From Zygaena filipendulae (taxonomy: Eukaryota > Arthropoda > Insecta > Lepidoptera > Zygaenidae), in the NCBI GenBank assembly GCA_907165275.2, contig OU015677.1, forward strand, positions 5,827,001 through 5,891,000: 64,000 bases of DNA, read 5' to 3'. Position 1 is the first letter of the stretch; every line of letters begins with the position of its first letter. This document shows positions 12,015-23,707 of this stretch, piece by piece. The notes under the pieces were generated by a model. It saw only the letters and a list, made by a program, of their open reading frames with translations. It was not told where the DNA came from and ran no database searches. Position numbers and translations under genes: made by a program.

Positions 12015-12954
12015 GGGGAACGCGGGGTAATGGGAGCGGTCGGGTAATGGGAGCTACGGTGATTTAACTGAATGCAGACATATTTATGCAATTGTAATCA
12101 CTCGGCCGCGTCCATCAATCTTCGTGTAACTTCGCCTAACCAGCACGAGCCGTTAGTGCCGTGCGTTCAGTCACGAGGGACGATTATGTGTTTTTCGCTC
12201 GGTGCTTATAAAAAATTGTGGATTGTCAGCGCCAAGATAAGCATGAAGTTTTATTGTTATTTTATTGTGTTTTTTTTTATTACATCCGTAGATTCATATA
12301 CTAACTAGTGCAAGTGTTAAATTGCGATTGCAATTAGAATTACATTATTTATATTATTAAGTTTCAAAATGGCAGTCAGCGGGAAATGGGAGCCTAGGAA
12401 GGCTCTCACTAGCCGACATAGTTCCTATTACAGATCCCATACAGTTCCGATGCAGAAGTTGCGGGAACTGGGCCCATAAAGAATGTTCTGGAAGTGATAG
12501 TACAGTTTCTTATATTTGTACGTTATGTTTGGATCCATAAAATCTGGGTCATATGGTTTTCTTTGATAATTTTATCTTTATTTTTCTTGTTTTTGTTTAA
12601 AAAGTTGATTTTTTTGTTGTGTTACAATAAATAGTTAGTAGTAACTAACTAAGATCACATTTAAAGTACGTTTAGTTTAACTTTTGCGCAATACTAAATA
12701 TTATGGCTCCCATTTCCCATATGATTGTGAAATGGGCTCCCATTAACCGCACGTGTCGGGTAATGGGAGCGATTGACTTTTTTTGTAAAATCGTTATTGT
12801 TCCTTAATATATGGCTGAAATTAATTCTAACTGTGATTAAAACATACCTAAATGATCATTCTAAGAGTTCCTAGTTAAAAATTATAAGAAGGTTAATAAA
12901 TGTGGTTTTTATGCAAGTTTTCCCTTAGTAGGCTCCCATTACCCTGCGCTCCCC
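12015..12954 (+). mobile_element. pogo/jerky-type DNA transposon, internally deleted
   Basis: A 940-bp element with inverted ends GGGGAACGCGGGGTAATGGG on the left and TACCCTGCGCTCCCC on the right, flanked by the target duplication TA (12013-12014, 12955-12956). The motif GGGTAATGGGAGC recurs in both subterminal regions (near 12025, 12044 and 12757, and inverted near 12932), probably transposase binding sites. A short frame at 12400-12540 reads SLADIVPITDPIQFRCRSCG and ends WAHKECSGSDSTVSYICTLCLDP. Its Cys-x2-Cys, Trp-x-His-x3-Cys and Cys-x2-Cys spacing resembles the PHD-like finger at the end of some pogo/jerky transposases. The DDE catalytic domain is missing, so this copy would need a transposase from elsewhere. 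Confidence 0.7.
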
Positions 12955-13190
12955 TATACCTATACATATATTTTAATATCAGGAAATTAATAATAAAATA
13001 ATATTATAAAATAGGTGGATGACATAACAATTACACCTAAGTATTTGTTTATTACTAAAACATTATTTATTTAACTAATTTTTTATTCATCTCGCAGACA
13101 ACCTATTTTCGTCGGTAACTCTATTAAAGGTGCAAAATATAGATTTGACAAACTGCTCAATCCAATAACACAGCGATCATTACGAAATTG
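12955..13190. other. Unannotated AT-rich spacer
   Basis: Nothing recognised between the pogo-type element and the GC-richer block that starts near 13200. Confidence 0.3.
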
Positions 13191-13199
13191 TCTAATTTA

Positions 13200-13933
13200 A
13201 TAAACATAAAATACCCGCTGAATTAAATCGTCTACATAATATTACATCGACACACAGACGAACAGACAGACGTGCGTTGACAACTTCACTTGAAAATGTG
13301 TATGAATAATAAAATATGCGATACGAACAAACACAAATTACAATATAATATACGAACGGACGCGATATAAAATAAAATAAAAAAAGAAGGAACGCAGCGG
13401 TCGTAGGAAAAAACAGACGCGACTCCGCCCATCTGGCCCGAAGACAAGCCACGCCTAGACGCGGTGGGGGTGAGCTGTAACCATTCGCCAGTGGATACCG
13501 ACTTTCGCGGACCACGATCCGCGGCGATCCGTCGACGGCTAAAACCGAATAATAATTCAACATAAAAAAAAGAAAACAAATCAAATCCACTGCCTCGCGG
13601 TTTTCGAATAGAAATAAAAAAAAATACGACTGTCAATTATCAAATTCTCTCTGCATTTTTAGACAGCAATAGTTTTCGAAATTTAATAAAAAGAATGCGC
13701 GCGTGAATTTTTGATTCGTTAATTTTTTTTTATTGTGATTTCCCTGTGCGTTCTGTGTTCAGTGTTTTTTTTTTTTGGATACAAATTAATAGTGTGTACG
13801 TTTCTGCTAAGTAATTGGTTTCAATATTAAATATTTGGTTGTTAATAAGCAGTGACTTCGATGTAATTCAGTTAAGTCATGTTAAGTGGAAGTTATTAAC
13901 GAACTGAGTGATTGGTGTCATAAAAAAATTGTG
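13200..13933 (+). promoter_or_regulatory. Candidate promoter and non-coding 5' exon (invected?)
   Basis: A repeat-free island. 13370-13530 is rich in CG dinucleotides, followed by AT-rich leader-like sequence with TCAGT initiator-like steps (for example near 13757) and a strong donor GTAAGT at 13934 (after AAAATTGTG). Invected needs a non-coding upstream exon, and this is one of three places that could supply it. The overlapping minus-strand frames (13192-13636) have no domain and are probably incidental. Confidence 0.3.
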
Positions 13934-14284
13934 GTAAGTTTCATAGACTATTTCTTTTTGTCTATGGCGATTGTTGTGTGTTTTTGTAAGTTAAGTCGTT
14001 AAACTTAATTTGAGTTAGATAGGTACAACCACAAATTTTATTTTAATTATAGGTAGGTATAATGAAATATAAATCGTGTAATAGGTATAATACGTATAGA
14101 TAGATACGAAAAGTTTATGTAGAATTTTTATTTCAATCTTGTCAATCGATAAGTTTTTTATATTAATCTCTTTTTCTTTGCCTCCTCTAAACTACTTCTA
14201 ATGGATTTTTGAGTTTTTTTACCGAAGTAATCTGTATCTACATTTTGTAAGTTTAAATTTAACAGATGTTTAAATTATTTAATA

Positions 14285-14485
14285 CTAGCTCTTCCCCGCA
14301 GTTTTACCCGCAATAATTTCATAGCTCCCAGCATGAAAGCCGGTATTGGTGAAAGGTACCTACCTACTCTATGTCCTGTTTTGAGGACGTGTATGCAACA
14401 TTTTGATGACTATCGGTTGAGTAGTTAAGGCGTAAAAGCGTAAAAACAAACAAACAGACTCACATTCGCATTCATAATATTAGAC
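14285..14485 (-). mobile_element. Helitron-type element
   Basis: Runs from CTAG (reverse complement of the 3' end) to AATATTAGAC. A TACCTA expansion (GGTACCTACCTACTC) sits where other copies read AGTACCCTATG. Confidence 0.65.
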
Positions 14486-14704
14486 TAGTTATAACACTTG
14501 GTTTTTATTTGAACATGTTCCACATTCAACGCTGTCCATCCCACTTCTGATAGTCAAAATTGACTAGGTAGCTATTTATTTATAAGGGAGCTAATTGCGA
14601 AAAAATAAATCTATTTTATACAACACAAGAAATGTACCTTATAGGTATAAAATGTTTAGTAGCCTATGAATATCAGAGAGAAAAGCGATATCTATTATAA
14701 ACAA

Positions 14705-14842
14705 GGTGATAAAAAGTAGGTAGGTAGGTCCTTTTCTGTACCCGTCAAAGTGCATGCAAAACTTCATGATGATCCGCTGAGCCGTTGAGGCGTGAAAGCG
14801 TAACAAACAAACTCACTTTCGTAATTATAATATTAGTAAGGA
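14705..14842 (-). mobile_element. Truncated Helitron-type element
   Basis: Has the 5' half only (ends TATAATATTAGTAAGGA). Its broken end lies in AGTAGGTAGGTAGGTCC, the same internal position that carries TAGG expansions in other copies. Confidence 0.65.
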
Positions 14843-15002
14843 TTATCTCAACGTCAACCTTGTTATTACTCGTATCTAGATAGGTTTGTATTTCTATTAC
14901 TATAAGAATAAGAATAAATTATTACCAGAAGTTTGTTAATTATTCTTGAGTGTTGTGCAGAAAAAAATTTTATTCTATTCTAAGTTTTCTTTACTATCAC
15001 TA

Positions 15003-15300
15003 CATATTATAAAACAAAGTCCTCCGCCGCGTCTGTCTGTCTGTCGGTTTGCGATAAACTCAAAAACTACTGCACGGATTTTCATGTGGTTTTCACCAAT
15101 AGATAGAGGTTTTGTCACGATTTTGTGTTAATTGGTTGAAATATAGATAATGATTAACAGTAGTTGTTGGAAGTCGGATAAATCAAAGGTAGGTAGGTAG
15201 GCACCTACAGAAAAGGACATACCTACCTAGGCTACTTTTTATCCCGGAATTCCCGCGGGAACTCCGAAATTAACGCGGGTATAATCGCGGGGAACAGCTA
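15003..15300 (+). mobile_element. Helitron-type element with microsatellite insertion
   Basis: Interior GATAAACTCAAAAACTACTG defines a longer subfamily. Its 3' end is TTCCCGCGGGAACTCCG followed by GGGGAACAGCTA. AGGTAGGTAGGTAGG and ACCTACCTAGG expansions sit just before the CTTTTTATCCCGG block. Confidence 0.65.
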
Positions 15301-16017
15301 TTTTATAATGAAAGAGTAGAATTCGCGTGTCATTTCACGCTAATCTCCGGAACTACCGAACGGAGTAGATATACCTTACCATCCGGTTTTCACAGGTACC
15401 TACTCGTAGGTATGGATTAAGCTATGCTTGAAGCAACATAATAAAGTCTTTACTTCATTTAATTCGAATGTCGCAGTCGGAAACAAAGTTGTTATAACAA
15501 AACTTTTCATGCGAGTGAATCCGCGAGGCACAAATATAGTTTTAGTAGGTATATTTTAATAAATATTATTGTTCACCTTCATTTTATTATGATATGCTTG
15601 AAATACAAATAAATTGACTTTCTGAAGTTATCTGATAAACATTGAATACTTATTTATATAAGTAAGCGATATTTTCTGACGGCCGTCTCTCGGCCTATAG
15701 TTACCTAGGTATCTATGATGGCATCTTATTATCGTCCTAATAAAAAAAAAACTAATTAGGTACTGTCTTTTATTGTAAACATTAGATTTGAACTCTGAGA
15801 TTTTTACAAAATGATAATTTAAATTAAATTACAATAGGTAAATACGAAAGAAAATATTCTCACTAAGTAGGTAATAGATATTATTAAATAAATAAATAAA
15901 TAGCAGTAGGTGTAGAGACTAGAGACATAATAGGTAAGTAAGTTGTTAGGTAGGTAGGTATAAAACGAAATAAATACCAAATGCTTTTTTTATTTTCCAC
16001 TATCTTGTATTTCTTAA
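15301..16017. other. Unannotated spacer
   Basis: AT-rich with AAATA and TAGG microsatellites (15890-15960). Nothing coding. Confidence 0.35.
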
Positions 16018-16490
16018 TCTAATATATATAAATCACGTGTCACGTTGTTTGTCCGCGATGGACTCCGAAACTACAGAACGGATTTTGATAAAATTTTGTA
16101 ACCATTTATAATATGGTCCAACTTAAAAGATATTAAGATAGGATAGTTTTTATCCCGGAATTCCCGCTGGAACTCCGAAATTACCGTGGGTGAAACTGCG
16201 GGGGACAGCTAGTCTAATATATATAAATCACGTGTCACGTTGTTTGTCCGCGATGGACTCCGAAACTACTGAACGGATTTTGATAAAATATTGTAACCAT
16301 TTATAATATGGTCCAACTTAAAAGATAGGATAGTTTTATCCCGGAATTCCAGCGGGAACTCCGGCACCAATGCCGGGAACAGCTAATCACCGTAAACTAC
16401 TGTCGGTGTACAAAGAATGACATAGAGTACCTACCTAGTTTTTTCCCACAACCTCCGCGGGACCTCCGAAATTACCGCGGATGAAATCTT
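16018..16490 (+). mobile_element. Helitron concatemer, three units head to tail
   Basis: Unit 1 is 16018-16212 (TCTAATATATATAAATCACG to CTAG). Unit 2 starts at the very next base with the same TCTAATATATA and ends CTAA at 16383-16386. A degraded third unit follows (CACCGTAAACTACTGTC to about 16490). An inverted copy with the same unit order and junctions lies at 26309-26768. Confidence 0.75.
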
Positions 16491-16669
16491 ATAAACCTGA
16501 AGTTTTGTAAAGATATTTCAATGTTTGGAATTTAAAAACGATTAAACAGTTTTGGATGGAATATGGCACACAGATAGAAAATGTTATGATCTCTATTATC
16601 ATGTATCTACCTAACCTAGTATAGAGATGGTTAGTCCGTCCGTTTACGGACGTTTTGAGTAATTGCCCG

Positions 16670-16850
16670 ATAGACGTGCATTAACGCCGGGCCTAAACCC
16701 CGGCAACCTTTCTACCCAATTTGTTGCCTAGTTGCCTACCTACAAACAATAGTTATTAGTAAAAATTGTACCTACTAACACAATATGGACTTATACGTCT
16801 GAAAATAAAGATATTTTATTTTTATTTTATTTCATTTATTTTTATTTTAT
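16670..16850 (+). mobile_element. LINE 3'-tail fragment
   Basis: GGCCTAAACCCCGGC through AAAATAAAGATATTTTATTT, ending in (TTTAT)n. Typical polyadenylated LINE end without coding sequence. Confidence 0.4.
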
Positions 16851-16895
16851 TTCTAACCTAGTATCTAGGTAAGTGGCATCTTTTTATCCCTGAAA

Positions 16896-17164
16896 TAAAA
16901 AACAATAGACACGTATTTTTCGCTTTTTCAAATGAATCAAAATATACAGAGATAAAGCGCATTACAGTTCAGGGTGAGGGCTCGTGACGTCACTAACCGC
17001 TATAAGCCGCCATACAAACTGCACCGGTTAGTGACGTCACGCGAAATCTCAAACTCAACGTATCGTCGTTATTTTTTGATTATGTAAAAAGAGAAAAAAA
17101 TACGTGTCCATTAATTTTTATTGATGTACAAGACGACCTAAAAAAAAATTTAGTCAACATGCCC
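16896..17164. mobile_element. MITE-A copy 3, one end truncated
   Basis: Inverse orientation to copy 1: AACAATAGACACG near the left, paired GTGACGTCAC, right end TAGTCAACATGCCC. About 40 bases of the left terminus are missing. Confidence 0.7.
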
Positions 17165-17369
17165 ATTCTTGAGTAATCCTCAGACAAACGACGCTGCGGG
17201 AAAAAACTCCCAAATAAGAAACAAAATTAAGTAAAAAAAAAACACCTGTCGTTACTACAAAAATTCAAATATTTATACGATTAAGTTGTTTGTCAGCACC
17301 ATTGGGTGTAGTGGTTAAGTAGTTTGACTGCTACGCCACGTGTGAGTGGGTTCGATCAGGGTGCGGTAA

Positions 17370-17530
17370 ATATATTTTTGTTTGTTTGTTACGTTTTAAC
17401 ACAAAAACTACTGGACCAATTTCAAAAATTCTTTCACCATTATAAAGTTACATTATCCCCGAGTAACATAGGCTGTATTGTAATCCGGAATTCCGAAACT
17501 ATCGCGGGTGAAACCGCGCGGGACAGCTAG
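17370..17530 (+). mobile_element. Helitron-type element
   Basis: Ends ATCGCGGGTGAAACCGCGCG, then GGACAG and CTAG (17527-17530). MITE-B copy 3 starts 15 bases beyond. Confidence 0.65.
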
Positions 17531-17545
17531 TAGTTTATAATAGTA

Positions 17546-17771
17546 AGATAAGCAATAACAACCCACAAAATTAAGTTATTGATTCAGAACGATTTATTGA
17601 GAGTTAGGGAACGCTTTTTAATTGTGTGTTTAACTTATTACATTGCTTAAATAATGTAACTAAATATTGAACATAAAAAATGTTGACACAAAATGGCGCT
17701 CCTAATTTTAAAACGCGATTTATTCAAAATTTCTCCAGTGTGCGTTAACACACTATTGCTTATCTATGTCC
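17546..17771. mobile_element. MITE-B copy 3, left end clipped
   Basis: AGATAAGCAATAAC at the left lacks the first bases of the terminal repeat; the right end TTGCTTATCTATGTCC is intact. No duplication can be read. Confidence 0.75.
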
Positions 17772-17982
17772 TTTTATGGTAGGTAGGTACATCTTGGGTG
17801 AGGCAAGCCAAGTAGTTTAACTCAATGTATACTCAAGTGCGCGATGTCGTAATTTGCTTTGGCCATAAAATTAATAATTTTATTATTATAGCGTTTCACA
17901 ATAAATTTAATTCAGTGTGTAAATCATAAATTATAATAGAATAATTTCAAATCAATTAAAATTAACAGTAGGTAGGTAGGTA

Positions 17983-19323
17983 GGGGAGCGCGGGGCTGGT
18001 ACTAACAAATTTTGTATTATGGTTTATATTTTCATGATTAATCAATTTTTTCGTTTTATTTTTTATTGAAATCATGCTTTGGTTATTCAGCTATGATATT
18101 AGTAACAAAAACCATCAGATAAGTAAGTGCTTTCAGAAATAGAGCCATGAAAACCAAAAAAGTCATTTGTTAATACATACCCCGCATCTGGGGCAAATAT
18201 TAACAGAGCTGGGGTAAGTATTAACGTAAGGGGCAATTATTAACCGAGACTAAAATTTCATCAAAAACTTAAATAAAATGTCACTTGCATTAATGAAAAT
18301 GTTTTATTGTCTTTAATGTTAAACAAATCAGTACTTTTTGTGATAGGAACTGAAAGAGTATAGAAAATTCTTCTAAATTTACACTTAATAACAATCATTG
18401 CTACAGTTAATATTTGTAAGCCTAAAAAACTTTAAACTTAATGTTTTAAAGTTATTTAAACTTTTTAGTTTAAAGAATGTTGCTCTGCTTAAGCTGGTCG
18501 GCTCAGGACTCCGAATAGACAAGGATGCGTTGCGCTTCATAAAACCAGTAAACCAATCTTTGCCAGCCTTTCAGTCTCTTTTCCAAGATTCTGGAATATT
18601 ATCTAACTTGTATTGAATGGCAAGCTGGTAAGCAAATTTTTTGACATCGTCTGGTAGCAATCCAAAAGATATATTAGAACATTTTACTAAATAATCTGCT
18701 TTTATTGTTTCTTGCTCAGAATTGAAAACAAGACGGTTTTTTTATCTATATTTCCTGTTTTTTACCACAACCTCTTCAGCTGCCAGCTCAAATACTTCTT
18801 GAGACGTGATACCCTTGTGCTCTTCCTTTTGTAATTTCTCATTCTATAAAAAATCACTCGTTTACTATCATAATATAACTACTAACATATATTAAGTGGT
18901 AAGTGGGGTAAGTATTAACATGTTAATACTTACCCCACTCAATTTGTTAATTTTAGCCCCAAGGTCACTTTTTATACTTTATCAATTCCAGAAAATAATC
19001 TAGTCAAAATAATTGCAAACAAGTATTATAGTTTTAAAGTCAATAAAATAGAATTTCACTTAGGATAAACTTTGATTGATTTTAGCGAAAAAATTCATCG
19101 TAAATCAATTTATCACTAAGTACGAAATGTTTATTTACCTGTCAATCCGAGGTTACTGAACACAACTATCTTTAGGGACGGCTGGTCGCTAACTTACAAG
19201 TTAGGACATATTCGGCTGTGTATATAGTTACTCTAAATTGAGTCTCATATTTTTAACACTTCACGTTTGGCAGGAATAAGCTTGTTAATTCTTACCTCCG
19301 TTAAAACCAGCCCCGCTCTCCCC
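17983..19323 (-). mobile_element. pogo/jerky-type DNA transposon with transposase remnant
   Basis: A 1341-bp element with ends GGGGAGCGCGGGGCTGGT on the left and ACCAGCCCCGCTCTCCCC on the right, flanked by TA (17981-17982, 19324-19325). GGGG(C/T)AA-TATTAAC-like motifs repeat inside both ends (18187-18245 and 18903-18945). On the minus strand at about 18465-18620 a broken frame reads AGKDWFTGFMKRNASLSIRS and PEPTSLSRAT. This is the conserved helix of the CENP-B-type DNA-binding region of jerky/Tigger-like transposases. A stop codon precedes it and no DDE triad is seen, so the gene is dead. The TIR start resembles the element at 12015, but the subterminal motifs differ, so they are related but distinct families. 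Confidence 0.75.
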
Positions 19324-19442
19324 TACTTACGTCTGTCTCTGACTGTGCAAACAGTTCGCAAACGATGTAATTTGAAGGAAAGCTGTGTCAATAGGTATCT
19401 GTATTTAAATAATTTCAATCGGAATGTATATATATATTACCT

Positions 19443-20160
19443 ACTAGCTGTTCCCCGCGGCAATTTCGGAGATCCCGCGGGAATTCCGGGATACAAAGTA
19501 CCCTATACATATAGGGTGCCGTCTCTGTATCTACCCCTAAAAACGAATGTGCAAAATTTCATGAGATTTCACCCGTGTTAATTTTGGAGTTCCCGCGGGA
19601 ATCCCGGGATATATAGTACCCTATGTCCTTTTCTGTACCCCTAACAACGTGTATGCAAAATTTCGTGATGATCGGTTGAGCCATTAAGCCGTGGAAGCGT
19701 AACAGACAGACAGACAGACAAGAGTTACTTTCGCATTTATAATATTACTAGCTGTGCCCCGCGGTTTCACCCGCGGTAATTTCGAAGTTCCCGCGGGAAT
19801 TCCGGGATAAAAAGTACCCTATGTCCTTCTCTGTACCCCTGACAACGTGCATGGCAAAATTTCATCCAAATCCGTTCAGCCGTTTTTGCGTGATTGAGTA
19901 ACAAACAACCAAACATCCACACTTTCACATTTATAATATTAGTAGGATTGTAGCATTCTGCTACAATATACCAACTACTACTAGCTGTTACCCGCGGTTT
20001 CACCCGCGTTGATTTCAGAGATCCCGCGGGAATTTCGGGATAAAAAGTAGCCTAAGCTACTCCTTATAACATCAGCTATCTGCCAGTGAAAGTCCCGTTA
20101 AAATCGGTCCACCCGTCGGAGATTACCCGGAACAAACAGGCAGACAGACCGACAGAATGA
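19443..20160 (-). mobile_element. Cluster of four Helitron-type elements
   Basis: Starts of hairpin regions (GTTCCCCGCGG or GTGCCCCGCGG and variants) occur near 19450, 19565, 19755 and 19987, all in the same orientation. The copy at 19748-19946 is complete: CTAG at the left and AATATTAGTAGGA at the right. The last copy has a distinct interior (AGTGAAAGTCCCGTTAAAAT) that recurs at 43485. Confidence 0.7.
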
Positions 20161-20335
20161 CAAAAAAATTAAAAAATTGATTTTTTGATGTTAGTTACCT
20201 ACCGTATACCTACATTTTCGTATGCATTTAGTGAAAAGCTATTCAATTTTATTACAAATTACAATGTAAACAGACTCGACAATTTTATTTATATGTAGGT
20301 ATTGATGTATTTTCATGCAAATCAATAGATATATA

Positions 20336-20685
20336 CAACGTGTTAATGAATTAACTGAAAACCTGATACATCCCATTTAAAAAATAAACAATAATATGAT
20401 TAAAATATATTTTATGTCGAAAAAATTTATACTTCAAAAGTTATTCAACATTAGTTTGGAGGTGACCTATCTACGAAATTCCAAGCGCTACGCCCGCGCC
20501 TACCGGTTCGATTTTTTTTGCTGCGGGCGGCGTACGCGCCAAATATTGTATTGTAAATAATTTAGAAATGGGCTAATAAAATTGAAAAAAAAAAAATTAC
20601 CTTTATTAAAATATAGTGCGATCGATTCGCTAGTTAATTCTAAGAAAACTACTTTCTAGTTTTCAGTTAATTCATTAACACGTTG
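20336..20685. mobile_element. MITE-D copy 1
   Basis: A 350-bp element with terminal inverted repeats CAACGTGTTAATGAATTAAC extending to about 25 bases, flanked by TATA on both sides (20332-20335, 20686-20689). The core holds GCGCTACGCCCGCGCCTACC opposite GGGCGGCGTACGCGCC. The inverse copy lies at 47439-47786. Confidence 0.8.
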
Positions 20686-20694
20686 TATATAAAA

Positions 20695-21081
20695 CCAGAA
20701 ACTGACTTACCGATCGATCAACGCACAGCTACAACCGCTGGGTCTAGAACCATGAAATTTTGAACAAATATTCCAGTGACGTAGCCCGTAGGAGTGCACT
20801 ACGAAAGGGTTTTTAAGTATTCAACCCCTAAAGGGGTGAAAAGAGGTTGCAAAGTTTGTGTGGAACAACGGGTTTTCTTGGAAGAAATCCTTAGGTAGGT
20901 ACCTACTAATATAATATTATAAATGCGAAAGTGTGTTTGTTTTTTACGCTTTCACGCCTTGACGGCTCAACCGATCATCATGAAATTTTGCATGCGCGTC
21001 GTCAGGGGTACAGAGAAGGACATAGGGTTTTTATCCCGGAATTACCGCCAGAACGCGGGTGAAACCGCGGGGAACAGTTAT
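20695..21081 (+). mobile_element. Two Helitron fragments
   Basis: 20695-20890 matches the second subfamily (CGATCGATCAACGCACAG, CCTAAAGGGGTGAAAAGAGG). 20905-21081 is a nearly whole standard copy (TAATATTATAAATGCGAAAG to GGGGAACAGTTA). Confidence 0.6.
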
Positions 21082-21279
21082 TCATAAACGTGAAACGGAT
21101 CCGGAAGAAATTCGGCACAGAGAATAAAATATACCTAGGTATGTTCTCTGAACACATTATTTTCAATCAAAGAGCAAAGAGTTCCTGAAGGAATCCCGGA
21201 AGTGGGATAAAATAATGGCTTACCTGTAGTTATTATCCTTATAATAACCTTAGAACCCGGAACGCAGGGGCTCCACTGA

Positions 21280-21452
21280 AATTCAGCGCTCTGGCTACTA
21301 CGATCGCAGTAATATGCTGAGTGGAGTCCCTTTTAGCAAGGCACTGCACCATATACCTACCTTTTTTACCTTTGTATTGTAAAGTGTTTATGCGTGGTGT
21401 ATGTGTTTGTTCTCGATGAATAAAGTTGATTTTATCTTATCTTATCTTAATT
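21280..21452 (+). mobile_element. LINE 3' tail with TATCT repeat
   Basis: GAATAAAGTTGATTTTATCT followed by (TATCT)n; no coding sequence. The 5' limit is a guess. Confidence 0.5.
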
Positions 21453-21454
21453 AA

Positions 21455-21725
21455 TTCGTAAACTACTGTACAAATTTTCATGCAGTTTTCGCTAATAGAT
21501 AGAGTGATTCATGACAAAGGTGTAGTGTGTAAAATTTGTCAAGATTCTGTGGAAATTGGTTGAAATAGGTATAACGATCGTTGCAAGTGTAGGAAAAAAG
21601 TCAAGCCGCCTACAGAAAAGGGTTTAGGTAGGTAGGTAGGGTAGGTAGGTAGGTAGGTACTTTTCATTCCGGAATTCCCGCGGGAGTTCTGAATTTAACG
21701 CGGATGAAACAGTGGGCGACATTAA
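21455..21725 (+). mobile_element. Helitron-type element with TAGG expansion
   Basis: Same longer subfamily as 15003-15300. Two TAGG-repeat blocks (21628-21660) replace the GGACATAGGGTAC segment before the TTCCCGCGGGAGTTC hairpin arm. Confidence 0.6.
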
Positions 21726-23124
21726 ATAGTTATACATTATATATATTTTATCATAATTAATAATAATCTACCATACCATCTCCATCTATATTCCATAGAA
21801 GGTAAGGAAAACGAGGATCGAAAATTAATTACATTAATTCTCACCGCTGCCACTAGATGGCGCTAATAGCTTCACGGGTGCATAGTCTTATAGCGCGCTT
21901 GCGCAGTCAAAGATTTATTGCTCGGATCACTCCGATGATAAACAGCTCGCGATCCATCCTGTGTTGCTATGATCAACACGCAAAGATCTATAGATCGTTG
22001 GAGCTTTTGTATTTTATTCATAAACTAGGTAGGTAGGTAAATTGTTTGCTTATTTTCGTGGAATAATGTTAACATTATATTATGAAATGGTGCTTATTGT
22101 CATCGAAATCCAGATTAAGTACTAATTATTCCCCTGCGGTTTCACTCAACTCCGATATTCCCGCGGGAACTCTACGTTTCAAGATAACAAGACACATAAT
22201 ATAAATATCAGTGAAAGATTTTTCAGAATCAGTTCAATACCTAGTTCCGGAGATTACCTTCTACATCCAAACTTACAAAATTTACCTCTTGATACATAAA
22301 CTAATATTATGAAGGAAAAGATTTGATTTTTTATTTGTTTGTTTGTTACTTTCAAAAACTGCCATCAATTTGAATAATGAGAAGTTTTGGTATTTTTACC
22401 TACTAAGTGGGTATAGGTAGCTAACTTCACTAAATACCTACGTCCTGCCTTTTGTTTCACATCAAGGAAAGAGAAGTTATATGTACATAGGTATTTATGA
22501 GTCTTATGCTAATTTGAAATATGCCTGAAGTGGGTGCAACCGCTAGCGATAAAATAATTTAGATAACGCCTTATCTTCTATCTTCAATCAGTTTAATCTA
22601 TGTTTAATAGATTTTAAATTTTATTTTTTTTTACTAAAGGGACACCCAACTTGAACCGTTGCCGCCATGTTTCCTATCTAGTAGGTAGGTTTGCTTGAAG
22701 TGTCAATTATTTTCAAATTAGGAACGCCGTGCAGCTCGCTACAACAAAAATGATTGTCAACTTGGAGTAGCGAGCGACCCAAAGACATTTTTTTTTTGTT
22801 CTTGAATCGTTATCGAAAGGTGGCAAAAGGCTTATATGTATAAACTGCCAATCGTTAAATTCTACGATTATTTTATGCCAAAAATATTGTTTGTTTTATT
22901 ATTTAAGTAGGGAACCTACCTATACGTATCTCCGTTGTGATAGAGTCGAAATTAGAACTGGTATTAATAATTTTATATAATGAAGTCGATTATTTAACAT
23001 TTAAATGGGAGCTTATAGCCATCTTTAGTTTGTTTTTTTTCGTAAAATAAATGAAATACTTCCATTATAAAGTGCATCGTTAATTTTCAATGTGATCTCA
23101 ACTTTCATACATAACTAGTTTATG
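21726..23124. other. Unannotated intergenic stretch
   Basis: No gene. Contains a Helitron hairpin fragment near 22125-22185, a GCCGCCATGTTTCC YY1/Pho-like site near 22662, and otherwise unassigned AT-rich sequence. Confidence 0.35.
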
Positions 23125-23565
23125 AAACACTAGTCGATAGCTCGCGGTTTCACTCGCGTCAATTTCGAAGTTTCCATGGGAATTCCGGGATAAAAAGTAA
23201 GTAGGTAGTAGGTAGGTACCCTATGTCTTTTCTGTGCCCCAGACTACGTGTATGCAAAATTTTATAGTGATCGGTTGAGTAGATAAGGCGTGAAACTCTG
23301 TGTGAAAGCGTAACAAACAAACAAACAACCTCACATGCATAGGTAGGTACCTACTAAAAACTGTAAAGGTATTTGTAAAGTGATTTTTAAATTCTATTAA
23401 TATTATAAATGTGAAAGTGTGGATGTTTGGATGTTTATTGTTACTCAATCACGCAAAAACGGCTGAACGAATTTGGATGAAATTTGGCATGCACATTGTC
23501 AGGGGTACAGAGAAGGACATAGAGTACTTTTTATCCCGGAATTCCCGTGAGAATTCCAGTATAAA
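23125..23565. mobile_element. Two facing Helitron-type elements
   Basis: 23130-23340 is a minus-strand copy (GCTCGCGGTTTCACTCGCG; TAGG expansion at 23203-23220). 23395-23560 is a plus-strand copy lacking its last bases. Confidence 0.6.
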
Positions 23566-23707
23566 CTATAGATATACCTAAACCTTCCTCATGAATCACT
23601 CTATATGTAGGTATATTGATTAAAACTGCATGAAAATCAGTTCAGTAGTTTTTGAGTTTATTGCGAATAGACAGTAGACTTCATTTTACACTATGCAGGT
23701 AACTAAA

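Noticed and set aside
13192..13636. Two overlapping minus-strand frames of 116-132 codons
   Set aside because: Rich in Phe, Leu, Ser and Tyr with no domain; they arise from a purine-rich leader-like region that is better explained as promoter or 5' exon DNA.
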